A stretch of DNA of 64,000 nucleotides from contig JANFOG010000002.1 of the NCBI GenBank assembly GCA_024336345.1, forward strand, positions 1,736,001 to 1,800,000. Direction: 5' to 3'. The translations under genes and the position numbers were made by a program. Positions 11,788 through 22,311 of the stretch are shown piece after piece. The notes below the pieces were generated by a model. It was not told the DNA's origin, ran no database searches, and was given only the letters and a program-made list of their open reading frames with translations. Origin of the DNA: Mariannaea sp. PMI_226 (lineage: Eukaryota > Ascomycota > Sordariomycetes > Hypocreales > Nectriaceae). Each line of letters starts with the position of its first letter. The stretch's first letter is position 1.

Positions 11788-13173
11788 TTTTCTTGATTTT
11801 ATTTTATCTTTTTTGGTTTTTCTGGGTTGTAGGCCTTTCCCTTGAGATAATTCCCGCTATAAGCAGCTGTGGTTAGTTAGGTCGATTTTTCTCTGATGTT
11901 TTAGAGTTCTCTAGCCTTGCGCAGGGAGAGAAGCACAAGGTGCAAAAGACGTGAGGCTGAATGTGACCGCAGGATCTTGCTGTGCCTCGGGATCTCCTGG
12001 TGTTGCGGCAGGTCACGATCCAGTGCAACGCCGGGGGCCGGCCCCACTTACCAATAGGTGCCCAGTCGAACTAACGGCCTAGACTTAGGTAGGGAGAGGG
12101 CAGAGAGGGACTGTGAGGAAAGGAGACAGGGAAAAGTCGAAGGAGGGATAGCAGCAAGCACAAGACCTTTGGGGCGTACCCAGGCTCCAAGGGAGGAGGG
12201 GAAGGCACAAACTACTGTGCATGGGCGATGATCATCCGGCCACCAGCAGACGAGGAAACGAGGAAACGAGTAGAAAGAGAAAGCGGGGTACGTGGTGAAT
12301 GGCTTTAGGAGGGCATTTGAGTCACTTTCGAGAGAAGAGGGAGTAGAAAAAGAAGAACAAGAACAAGAAGAGCCCAACTAGGTAAGCAAGCGCGGGAAGC
12401 GTTGCGTTCTATTCTTGAAATGCCATGTGAGAATACAAAAAAAAAACATGGCATGTTAAATGAAACAATTTCTAGACCATTATGGTGTGCGCTTGGATAG
12501 CATTTGTCTGGAACAAGCAAGGTGTCTACTACAAATAGACAAGCTGCTAGGTGTTATGTGTGTTCGTTATTAAACAACTCGTTGTCGACATGTGGTGATT
12601 CCAGGACCAGGCCCGGATAGTTAATTGAGATGTTCATTGAAATTTTTATTGCAATATGGCGCTGACCTGGTGCGAAGACGCGGCAAAAAAAGGATGAATG
12701 TAGGCATTTTTTCCTCATCATTGTTCAAGTCAAGTACTAGGCGGCATAGCAAGTGATGGTGTGGCATCGGCCATTAGAATCACAAAATATTGTTGTTTAT
12801 CGCCTCGAAGTACTAAACTATATACATAGATAATATCTCTCGGATATAGCGAGACTCAAGCAGAACTGAAGACGATGTGATTTTCTGTAGGGTAGGCGAG
12901 TTTGCAAATCAACCCCGCCATAGAGTTAGTCTACTCCATCTATACCTGGCCTAGGTAATCAATAAGGTCACCGTCACGGAGTGAGTGGGTCACTCTCCAA
13001 GTGGCTGACATCAGCCATTTCCTGGGCCGAGTTAAGTCGCTAAATCCGTCTACGGAATTTCCGGGTCTCGTCCCGTACTTACAAACTTCCTACCGACCTT
13101 CGAATATACCCAACCGATAATTGGTTTTGATCCAAAAAAAGGCGAAAAAAAGAGGGAAAAGAAAGAAGAGAAA

Positions 13174-13204
<31 letters not shown>

Positions 13205-13236
13205 TAAGTCCATTATAAACCCCAACCAAGTGAATA
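11788..13236. other. Divergent intergenic region ending in an A/G-rich then T24 tract
   Basis: This lies between the divergent starts of the histidine-phosphatase gene and the bZIP gene and holds both promoters. The last 100 bases contain an A/G-rich stretch (~13133-13173) followed by 24 consecutive T (13174-13197), ending 39 nt before the bZIP start codon. No gene is supported. Confidence 0.6.
13133..13197. repeat. A/G-rich tract followed by T24 upstream of the bZIP start
   Basis: An A/G-rich segment (13133-13173) is followed by 24 T (13174-13197), 39 nt before the bZIP ATG. It may act as a nucleosome-depleting poly(dA:dT) promoter element, and the opposed A and T runs could also pair in RNA. 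Confidence 0.7.
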
Positions 13237-14524
13237 ATGGAAGAACAATACAGAGTAAATGGACAAATAGGGAGTTCAAAGAAACCTCGAGCTTCAACCC
13301 AGAAGCCCCATAAGAAAGTCGTTCGACGGGATCCCGATATGAGGCGTATGCAAAACCGTCTGGCTCAAAAGACCTACAGTAAGTCCCAGCAAATATACCT
13401 TCCCAAGCGTAGACATATACAAGGATATCAGTGATATTTGAAAGGTTGGATGGTATATTCCTTGAGACATTGCTAGTCTCGGAATGAATGGAGGCAGGCA
13501 TCCCATTTTCGAACTGGCTGGCCTGGGAGCTTCTTTATATATGCCGAGACTTTGGCTGACGAGAGCCATCACAGGGGAGAAACAACGGAAGCGAATCCAG
13601 GAACTGGAGCGTCGTGCTGAAGGATCTGCCTCCGTAATAAATCCCGCTGCATCTTCCCCGAATGAGCTGCAGGTTGCAGTGAGGCCAAATCCCGAGGCTG
13701 CATCCATCCTAGGACAAATAGTCGACCCTATTCTTCTCCAGAACAGCAGTACTCCCAGCTCTACTGCAACTTCTGTTACAGTTGCTGCTACTGAATCGCA
13801 CACTACTACGGACGATGCAGAAAAGACTCTCGAGGGTCAGGATCTCCTCTCCTCTGACTTCGACCAATGGGTAGTCGAGGACAACAACTCCGTGGATGTT
13901 GCTGTGCCTCCTGTCGTATTCTTCAACTGCGGCTGCCCAATTCTTCATATCCCCGTCCATCCTCTATCCGTCCTGTTACCCGTTATACCTGACCCTCACA
14001 TGAACACCCTTCGCATAGACATTCTTTGCTCCGTTCAGGCTCTCATAGAGAACTGTCTCCAGGTCGGCATCACTCGCACAATGTATTGTTCAGAGGATGC
14101 CGTCTCTCCCTTTTACCGACCGCATATCGACGACCTCGAGGAACGTGCTAACCTTGTCGCTTCGGTCCAGCGCGGCTTCCGTGGACTGCACTTTGATCTG
14201 AGACCGACGAGGATTCAAATTACCTCCCACCATCACCCGTATGTGGATGCAATCCCATTCAAGGACGTTCGTGACAACCTCATAATACATGCCGATGAGA
14301 TTGACGAGGACGAGTTCTTCCACGATTCGCTGAACCATATGACGTGTTGGGGGGGCGTCACTGGAGCGCACACGGGGTCGCCGTGGGATAGCCGAAGTTG
14401 GGAGGCCAGCGAGCTCTTCCTGCAAAAGTGGTGGACCATTGTGGGTGGCGAGGATGGTGAATTGACGAGGCAATCTAGATGGTGGAGGTCACTGAGAGGC
14501 GATAGGGTAACAGAGGTCGCATAA
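13237..14524 (+). CDS. bZIP transcription factor with DUF3425-type C-terminal domain (2 exons)
   Basis: Exons are 13237-13378 and 13575-14524; the 196-nt intron (gtaagt...cag) splits the basic region, and the product is 363 residues. The bZIP basic signature NxxAxxxxR is present as N40, A43, R48 within MQNRLAQKTYREKQRKR, directly followed by a very short zipper (IQELERRA). Residues ~180-340 look like the DUF3425 domain of fungal bZIPs, including an HHPYVDAIPF segment near residue 267 and a Trp-rich end. The family is expanded in filamentous ascomycetes, and characterised members regulate stress or secondary metabolism. No target can be read from sequence. No metabolite genes flank it, so it is not an obvious cluster regulator. 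The start is the first ATG compatible with the basic N-terminus. Confidence 0.88.
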
Positions 14525-15174
14525 AAAACAAACCAAAATGGTAAGACTTTTGTTGAATGGCCTGTACACAAATAGCTACCGACTCAAATAGGATATGACA
14601 GGATCTAGCAGACACGGATGTCAAGTCGTTCGTTAGGTAGGCAGTTAAAGATGGTTGGATTTGCTGTCTTATGAAATACGCCCAGTCTATGAGTGGTCCA
14701 GTATCAAACAGGTCCTTCGCAGCTCTAAAGCAACACGTACGCCGCCAGTGCAGATGATAATCAGGCCAATCGCTTTCTTAGATGCCATAACAGGCAGAAG
14801 AACTCACGCCACACCACACCTCCCAACGGATAAAACTAAGGACCAGAAGCGGCACCACATTGATCTACCATGAACGCCGCCCAGCCGAGAGCAAGTCGAA
14901 AACTGGGCTGGAAAGAAAAGGATTCAAAAAAGGAAAAAAAAAAAACCCCCATTCATAAGAAAACAAAAAGAAAACAAAAACCCAAGCTCTTGCCAGTTCC
15001 ATCCCGGAAATATCCAAACCATCCTTTCCATATTTCAAGAATTTCATAGTTTCCAAATGATAACTCCACACAAATTGCGTGTTCTTCAGTTGAATTCCTC
15101 CCATCGCTGGCATAAAGACATCATCATTGTTCGTCGTGATGGCGGTAGCGCATAGGACTTTTCGTTTCCGGATT
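14525..15174. other. Convergent 3' intergenic region
   Basis: This 650-bp gap lies between the 3' ends of the bZIP gene and the F-box/LRR gene. It contains A-rich runs near 14935-14945 and nothing that looks coding; it is probably 3' UTR of both genes. Confidence 0.6.
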
Positions 15175-17208
15175 TTACATGACGGTGCACGAGCCGAGAG
15201 TCCGCGCCCTGCGACGGCCATTGCCGCCCAAACCAGCATCTGCTTCGTCCATGTGAAGCGCCTGAGCCTCCCGGGCTCGACGCCTGCGTCTTCGATGTCC
15301 AGGGCCGCCCATGCCAATCTCCTCATTGGCTTGCATGTAATCAGCCCACTTCCTCTCCAGCCTACCCGCAGCAGCAAAGTCCCCCTTCAAAACACGCTTT
15401 TGGTGTTCGTCAACGGTCATCTGGAATCCATAGAAGCACTTGAGACCGATAATCTGGGAAGGATACGTCACACGACCAGGAAGACCTGGAGCTGGTTTGA
15501 CCTGAGTATTCCGAAAGAGCACTTCTCGAATGCCTGTCCAGGTCACGTTTTGACAGTCAAAGACGGTCATTTGTAACGATAGCTTGGGAGGTTTATTTGT
15601 GTTGAGATGGCGTTTAGAGCGTTTGTTGACCATCGTCGCTGCTTCGGCGAGTACAAGGTCACTGATTCGAGTGTTGTCTAGATCGATATGATTTAATCGC
15701 ACACAGCGTTGCATCAATGGGAGCACTCCCAAATCCCCGATATTCTCACAGTAGCTCAGAGACAAATGCTGCAGAGACGTAGCGCAAGGAGCCTTGGAAA
15801 GATGTTCAGAGAGCAGTGAATTGGTGATATTCTCGAGGTCTTCCAGCTCGAGGTGAGTCAGCTTCGGAGTTGTTGCGAGGATCTTTTCAAGGGCGTGATC
15901 AGTCAAAAGCGTGCAATGCGAGAGTTGTAAGCCGCGGAGATCAGGGACTTGATGGGCTAGTGCTTTAACACCAGCGTCTGTTAACCGAGTGCAGCAACTT
16001 AAATTCAAATGTTGCAGCTTCCGAGGAGGGACAATAGGAATATCTGTCAGAATATCAATCTCCGGATTGACTCCATGAATCATGATCTTGAGGGCCTGGT
16101 CAGTGAGGTCCTCGCAACCGCTCATGATGAGCCTTTGTAGATTGTTTGTTCTGAAAATGGTCTCGGCAACTTCGATATCATCGAAACCTTCAATATCACC
16201 AACTCGAAGATCGCTCAATAACGGGCATCCCTCAATTACAGCCTTGACACCCTGGGCATCAACCCTGCCGCACCAAGAGATATTGAGCACCTCCAATTGT
16301 GGGCAAGATTCGGAAATTATCGCGCAAGAAGCATTAGACACTGCAATCAATCCTGTCAGATTGAGATTGGTCAGATTCTTGTTGCCCTTAATCAGAGCAT
16401 GAAGGGTATGCTTCTGGAAATTTTGGCAGCCCTCGAGAGTCGCACGCCAGAGGTTCTTGCATGATTTTACAATAGCATCTGTGCGCTTGTAATGCTCGAC
16501 CTGGACACAGCCTCGAAGATTCAAATCTCTGACGAAAGGGCCGGCAGATGTGATGATCCTGGAGAGTGATTCGGCAGGGATGTCCCTATAGAACTCCGAG
16601 GCGTCGAGTGTAGCCCACAACTGGCCATCAAAACAGGTTTTGTAGAATGATTTGGACACACTGGAAGCTCGCACAAGCTCCTTTGGGCGCAGATACGAAA
16701 ATATATGAATTTGAATCTCATGAGGCATAACATCCCAGAAGCGGAATGGAGGCTTCTGGACCTGCTTTACCTTGATGTCGGCGGGGAGCGGGGCGGTCGA
16801 GAAGGATGTGGTTGACGTGACATTTTCGACTCTTCGGACAGCAAGATGGCTGGCAATACTCTCGAAAGGGAACTCTCCGATAGAGGTGGAAGTAGTTGTC
16901 GTCGATATACTAGGATATCCAAGTGGTGAAGGTTGTGGAGTGGAGGAACCACCTATTTGTGGAACACCGGCAAGGCTAACACAGGAGAGAGTAGTTCTGT
17001 TGCTGTAAGGACTTCCTCCCACGGACGTCGACCGGCGCAGACCGGGAAGCGAGGGAGTGGATGAGATGCGCTGAATGCCACGGAGAAAACGGCCTCGGCC
17101 CCGGTCCTTGCCCTTGATGGGGACGTCCGGCGGGGTCGGAGACGGAGTGGAGATAGCTCCTGGAGCAGGAGTCGAGCTGCCTGACTCGATCTCGATCACG
17201 TCGGCCAT
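15175..17208 (-). CDS. F-box and leucine-rich-repeat protein (Grr1/FBXL type) with C-terminal CaaX box
   Basis: A single exon gives 677 residues from the ATG at 17208 (MADVIEIESG). The frame is open farther upstream, but that part is leader-like. Residues 1-150 are Ser/Thr/Pro-rich. The F-box is at ~156-202 (FWDVMPHEIQIHIFSYL then LVRASSVSKSFY), the Skp1-binding module of SCF ubiquitin ligases. Residues ~215-600 hold about a dozen cysteine-type LRRs (repeated NLNLxGC, LEVLNISWCG, LQHLNLSCC patterns), as in Grr1/Pof2/FBXL proteins. The C-terminus is strongly basic and ends in CTVM, a canonical CaaX box predicted to be farnesylated. Human FBXL2 and FBXL20 also end in CaaX boxes, whereas classical yeast Grr1 is not known for one. 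Expected role: substrate receptor of an SCF E3, possibly acting at membranes. Confidence 0.92.
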   Translation of the reverse strand: MADVIEIESGSSTPAPGAISTPSPTPPDVPIKGKDRGRGRFLRGIQRISSTPSLPGLRRSTSVGGSPYSNRTTLSCVSLAGVPQIGGSSTPQPSPLGYPSISTTTTSTSIGEFPFESIASHLAVRRVENVTSTTSFSTAPLPADIKVKQVQKPPFRFWDVMPHEIQIHIFSYLRPKELVRASSVSKSFYKTCFDGQLWATLDASEFYRDIPAESLSRIITSAGPFVRDLNLRGCVQVEHYKRTDAIVKSCKNLWRATLEGCQNFQKHTLHALIKGNKNLTNLNLTGLIAVSNASCAIISESCPQLEVLNISWCGRVDAQGVKAVIEGCPLLSDLRVGDIEGFDDIEVAETIFRTNNLQRLIMSGCEDLTDQALKIMIHGVNPEIDILTDIPIVPPRKLQHLNLSCCTRLTDAGVKALAHQVPDLRGLQLSHCTLLTDHALEKILATTPKLTHLELEDLENITNSLLSEHLSKAPCATSLQHLSLSYCENIGDLGVLPLMQRCVRLNHIDLDNTRISDLVLAEAATMVNKRSKRHLNTNKPPKLSLQMTVFDCQNVTWTGIREVLFRNTQVKPAPGLPGRVTYPSQIIGLKCFYGFQMTVDEHQKRVLKGDFAAAGRLERKWADYMQANEEIGMGGPGHRRRRRRAREAQALHMDEADAGLGGNGRRRARTLGSCTVM

Positions 17209-20124
17209 GGTGGGGATGGAAGAGGATGGATATGCGCGAACGGTTAGGAAGGCAAAGGGTGAAGCCTTCTTATAGGCCTTGAAATCTCCGGCGGAAGGCT
17301 TTTGTATATAATCCCATCCGGCGGTGCTAGGTCGGAACAAAGAATGAAGCGATAAGAATTGAGGGCGCTCTCTTTCTCTGTCAGAGCAGGCCCTTGTCGC
17401 CACTGTTGACGGGTAGTGGGGTGTTTCGTAGGCTCGCTAGGTGGCGGAGACGGGGCTATTTCATCGCTAGAGAAAGACGGGGGTCGGACGAGGATGACTG
17501 TGGAACGTAAGAATGTGCGGTATATAGAAAATCAAAGAATGAATGTAAATGGGCGGTCGAATTGGGTGCGTCAAGTTGTGCAAAGAAGTTCAGAGGATAG
17601 ACAGGCATTCGCTGTTGTCCAGGGCTGATGGCAGTAAGATCAGCAGACAGGGCGAGGGGATGGTGGGGGGTGTCAGCGGGTCGAGGAAAAACATACCTAA
17701 GAGACGCTGCAAGGTGTAGCTAGGTCAAAATACTGACAACAAGAAGCACATGCCCCGATGAGGGGAGGGGAACATGACCGTGATCACCAGAGCAGAGAAA
17801 AGGGAGAAAGGAGAGGATGAGGAGAGGAAGAATGGAGTAGGGAGGAAGGAGGAGGGGATAAAAGGCTGAATGGGTGGTGAGTGTTTTTTTTTTTAAAGCA
17901 AGAAAGAGAAGAATATAATCTGGACGAAGGAGAAAAAGTAGTTCAACCACAAAGCACGCACGCACACATCGGTTGTATGGTTCCTTGACTTCGCCCTCCC
18001 TTCTTGCCCCCCTCCCCCTCCCCCTCCCCTCCACCCCTCCCTCCTCGCTATCCTTACGCAACTTTTCCACGCACGCTCTCGAACGAGAGTAGTTTTGAAA
18101 CTATGGACCCCGATTTCTGGGACATGGCTATAGGTTCCCACCATACGCTGTCGTGCGATATCGATTTGAGATTCTAGGCCGTTGGGTCTTTTGGTATGGA
18201 CTTTTTGAGCCTGCAATGTTTCATGCGCTGGTACAATAGTTATCTGGACCTTTTATTTCTTTTCTTTTTCACTTTTGTCATGCCTGCGGTTCGTCATCCT
18301 GACAAAAGAGCATACGTAGTACGTACAAAATTGGAGATCCTCCTATTCCAAGGCGCTCACTAGGAAACTGGTACGGCGGCGGCCTTGGTTGGACACTGAC
18401 ACGCTCAGGCTATAAACACACCACACCAGACATGACACTTTTTTTTTTCACACGAGGATAACGTTCAACTTTCCATGGTTACATCCAAGAGCGACCAACG
18501 GGGTGTCACTTTGCTCACCAATCCCCTTTCAGCCAGCCATGCAACTGTCAGGGGCCCTCCTCCGGATACAGAGCACTCCCTCCAGGGCACTCCGTGGAAA
18601 GAGAGGCTTATTGGGGGTAACACTTTGGTGTGTGTGACCTCCCGGCCCCCCTCCCCACACCACCCTGACTCTCAGCCTGTTTATGCCCTTCGCAGACCAA
18701 CAATGACAATGGGCAGTCAATGTTGGTCGGGTGTCCGCGTGGCACTTCTTTTTGCGCTACATGTACAAGTCTCTGGTATTATCTTTGATCAGATGGCCGC
18801 GGTCGGCTATCTGCTCAAGACGGCGCCAGTCGCCTTGTCTGAGCTACCCGGTCAATGTCGTTATCGGAGGTTGTCAGAAGGGGATAAATGAAAAACATGG
18901 ACCGACTGACACCCGGCTCCCACACCAATACGATGGAGCAGGCCCGACAAAAGGGTTGGGGCAAAGTCAGTAGAGCTTCCCCGGAACGAGCTACTGACCG
19001 TTACCTACTATGTAAGTCCTTGCTTGCAAGGGCGAGAGACAACACTCAACCTTTTTCAAGGCCGATCTGTCCATGGGCTGCGATACGAAGTACACTGGTA
19101 CTAGGTAGAACATGTAAACAGGTCAGCAAACGGCAGTCCCGCCTCTCTGGAGGCAAATTGTGTGAAGTAACTGCGACAAGACACACTGACTCGAGAAGAC
19201 CCAACCAATTCGGTCCTAGACTCGCCTCAGCCTCCAACTCTTGGATCCAGCCACCAATCCAGGAGTTGAGGAGTGTCTTAGAACTCTGTTGGCCAAGGCA
19301 CTGGAAAAGCAGAAAGGGAGCAGTACAGAGTTAACTTAACAGGCGAAGATATGAGGTCATTGCTATAGCCACTCCAAGATCTTATTACGTCTCCAGGATT
19401 GCCAACATTGACCATCTAAATATCCAGGTCCGAAGTTACCGACATCCCATTGGATAATCCAAGTACGCCTTCGACATGAAATGGTATAACAACACGAGCA
19501 CTAAATCCACGTGTGCGCCAGCACCTAAATACAGTATCAGCAGTACTTCTAGCAGCCAAGAGAACGGCGCGAATCGGAGTCCCTCGGTCGTTTATCGTGC
19601 TTCTGGTGGGCGGTGCGGCAATGTGAGGCGGCAAGGCGGGGACCCTTAAAGTCTTCCCCAACCCCAAGTAGGTAGGTACCTTGCCGACCCCACCCGGCCG
19701 CCCCTCATTCTCCCCCGGAGATGCTGACCCCGCGACTCAAGGTGCCATTGGCCTCTCCCTTTTTTTTGTAATGTAATCTGCATCAGGAATAAGATAAGTC
19801 GTTGGCGAGTATGCAATGATCAGTTTATTGCTCGATAGCCATCGTAGTTGAGCGGATCACATCTCCACACCCCATAGTGATGAACTTAGTCTATTGTACC
19901 TAACTTCATGCTTCAACGTGAGCTGATCTAGCCAAGCTTGATCCTAGTCCGTTATGCCAGCTTGTATGGGTTGAATTATCAGTTCATGTTAACTACGCTG
20001 AGTTCTTATCTCACAACGCAGAAGAGAAGAGCCCAAACTCGCGTGATATACAATTGTCCAGTGGCTCATCCTCGATAGTATCAGAACACACGGGGGATTG
20101 GGTGGTTGGAGATATCGCGCCAGC
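17209..20124. other. Gene-poor region upstream of the F-box/LRR gene
   Basis: The first kilobase is probably promoter and leader of the F-box/LRR gene, with a pyrimidine-rich block around 17990-18050 (repeated CCCCTCC). The rest shows only short, unconvincing open frames. A TAGGTAGGTACC word occurs at ~19668-19680. Confidence 0.5.
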
Positions 20125-20567
20125 TCATATAGTTTCAACTTTCTTGGTCAAGTATCTTCTAGGCGTACCGGGTTTGGCCGATTCCTGTGTATTTGTGGTG
20201 AAAACGAATGTACATGATAAGTAAAAAAAACATTGGCGGGATGACTTTTTCTTTGTATAGTTAACTTAGTTCTGTGAGAAACTTACGTGGGAGTAGAAGA
20301 ACCTGAGCCGCTGAGAGATTTAGCAACCATGGTGTGAACAGGGTATTCGTGTGCTGGTGACGTAGGAGGAATAGCATTGTCTTCGCCTTCAAAACACGCC
20401 CTGAATAAGCTTAGGCATATCGATTATCTATTGTCATCGCTTGTGTTGCCACCGTATGACGATCGGCATCTCTGAAGTGAGTTGAAGAGTTGCCAACATT
20501 TTGCATCAGTTCCGGGTATCGTCGATCTTTGACTTGTGGAGTCGGTGACGGTGGATCCTTCAGACAT
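20125..20567 (-). CDS. Tentative small spliced gene, unknown product
   Basis: On the minus strand an ATG at 20567 opens MSEGSTVTDSTSQ..., continuing to CWQLFNSLQRCRS. A possible 60-nt intron (20401-20460) joins it to a second coding-like block, EGEDNAIPPTSPAHEYPVH followed by a Ser-rich stretch, which ends at a strong donor (GTAAGT at 20286). A third exon would end at 20127, for example with RYLTKKVETI. The composition looks coding and the middle exon has good acceptor and donor signals. Against it, the first donor (GTCATA) is weak and two third-exon acceptors are possible that give different endings. I do not recognise the family. A product of about 90 residues would be expected. It could also be chance open frames. 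Confidence 0.33.
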
Positions 20568-22311
20568 GACCTGGTCAAAGAGTTCTAATAATAAGTGCCG
20601 AGCAACGAGTATTTGGCGTATGCGGTATATGGGTATAGACTAATAGATCGCGGTATCTCATGTATGCAAGAGAGATGAAGAGAGTTGGCCGACGGATTCA
20701 CTGCTCCTTCTCGGCCCTCACCCTTGATTTATTATCCCAGATGCCACGGACGCCTTTCTCAGCTCATCTCCCATCTTGACATGGCAATCTGCATTGGCCT
20801 GCAGATTCACGCTGCAACGTAGCCCTGTGACATGAAGAAAGAGGGGAGTTAGCAACCTTGATGTCGAAATTGTCTCGGCCCTATGGACGAAGCATGTGCT
20901 GCAGAGTGAAAAATTTATGCAAATACCTTGCTTTGAGGGGGACGGGTTTGACTTCCGGCTATCGTGAGTAACTTAAACTATTATTGTACACAACGCTATC
21001 TATGTAATCTCGTTCTACCACGTTTCGGATGGATTCGAGTCACTGTAAGTAAGCCAACGATGCACGTCTCATATAGGATAAGAGCAAGTGTGTGGGTGTT
21101 TTTTTTTTTTTTTTTTTGTGCAGAATTGGTCGCTCAGCTAGCCGAAGCTGTGGCTAAAAGGGCAACATGTGCTCTTTGTTGTCACGATGATGGCCAGATC
21201 ATATGGAATTTTACATTGTGTAGTGGAGGCGCTTGCCCTCGCCAACGAGAATACACCTCACGGTCTCAGTCAGTGACTTTCTGTACGTACGAAGCAACCA
21301 AGCTGCGGTAGGGGCGGGTTGAAGCTTCTAGGGCAGACGGACCCCGCTATTGCACCTGAGAGGGGTTCCTTCATCCACGACAGATGAGCGACAATAAGCT
21401 GGGATAAAAGAAACAAGATCCACGATATTAGCAATGATTGGAGGCCAAAAAAAAAAGAAAAAGAAAAAGAAAGGGGACCAGAGAAGTAATCAAACGTATT
21501 AATGAAGGTAATTACCAAGGGAGGCACGTCACTCTCTGGTGGTAAAGTCTGTTTTTTTTCTTCACCAACCAGATCGCTCTGATCCAGCACCCACCCCTCA
21601 ACCCCAAGCGTCAACAGCCTATGGAATTCAGGCCGGCCACGACGGACAAGCCCTGGCTGGATCCAGTTCTCTCTCCTCTTCAGATCAACCACCTCCTCAT
21701 CGTGCACGTGAAATCCGAGAGAGAGAGACGGGCAGCCTGCATCTCTACTCAGTATAGAATCATTTCTAGCATCGTCAAAGAGACTTGATAGACAGGCCTG
21801 TCGCTTTCTGTTGGCCTCGAGACTCTCCGCCTCTCCACCTTCCCCCTCCCTTCCCTCCCTCTTCGACGCCCTCTTTTGGAAGGGGAAAAAAAAGGCCCCC
21901 ATCAACTCGTCACCTGCAGCCTCGCCCGTACTCAACCACCCAACGTGCTCTCGTCCATCCAAGACAACACACTCGGTTGTCCCTCCAGCCAACGCGCCGT
22001 CCACGGCACCGGTCCGCCAGCGCCCCGGTTCTAGATCTACCGTTTTAACTTCCTGCATTCTTTCTCTCTTTGTTGCTTTGGAACATCGATACTGAACGAC
22101 GAATCCGATCGTCCCTTGCTGCCAGTGACAAGACCATCTCTTATTAGCAGCGCCAATCCTCGACTTGTATCTTAGCTTTTTTTTTGGTCTCGCAGACCAA
22201 GTTTTGCTTCTCAACCCCACCTTCCACAGCGACCCTCAATCTTTGTTTCTCTCGAGCCAGACAGTTCAGTCATCTGTTCAGTCCTTTGTCGACTTTTTTC
22301 CGCCTTCAATT
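20568..22311. other. Upstream region and pyrimidine-rich leader of the PAS kinase gene
   Basis: A T19 tract lies at 21099-21117. From ~21800 to 22311 the + strand is strongly pyrimidine-rich, as expected for a fungal core promoter and long 5' leader. A long minus-strand frame (21270-22220) exists here but is best explained by base composition; see findings. Confidence 0.5.

Noticed and set aside
13237..17208. Secondary-metabolite or nutrient gene cluster around the bZIP factor
   Set aside because: Neighbours are a TFIIIC-like phosphatase and an F-box/LRR protein; no biosynthetic enzymes are present.
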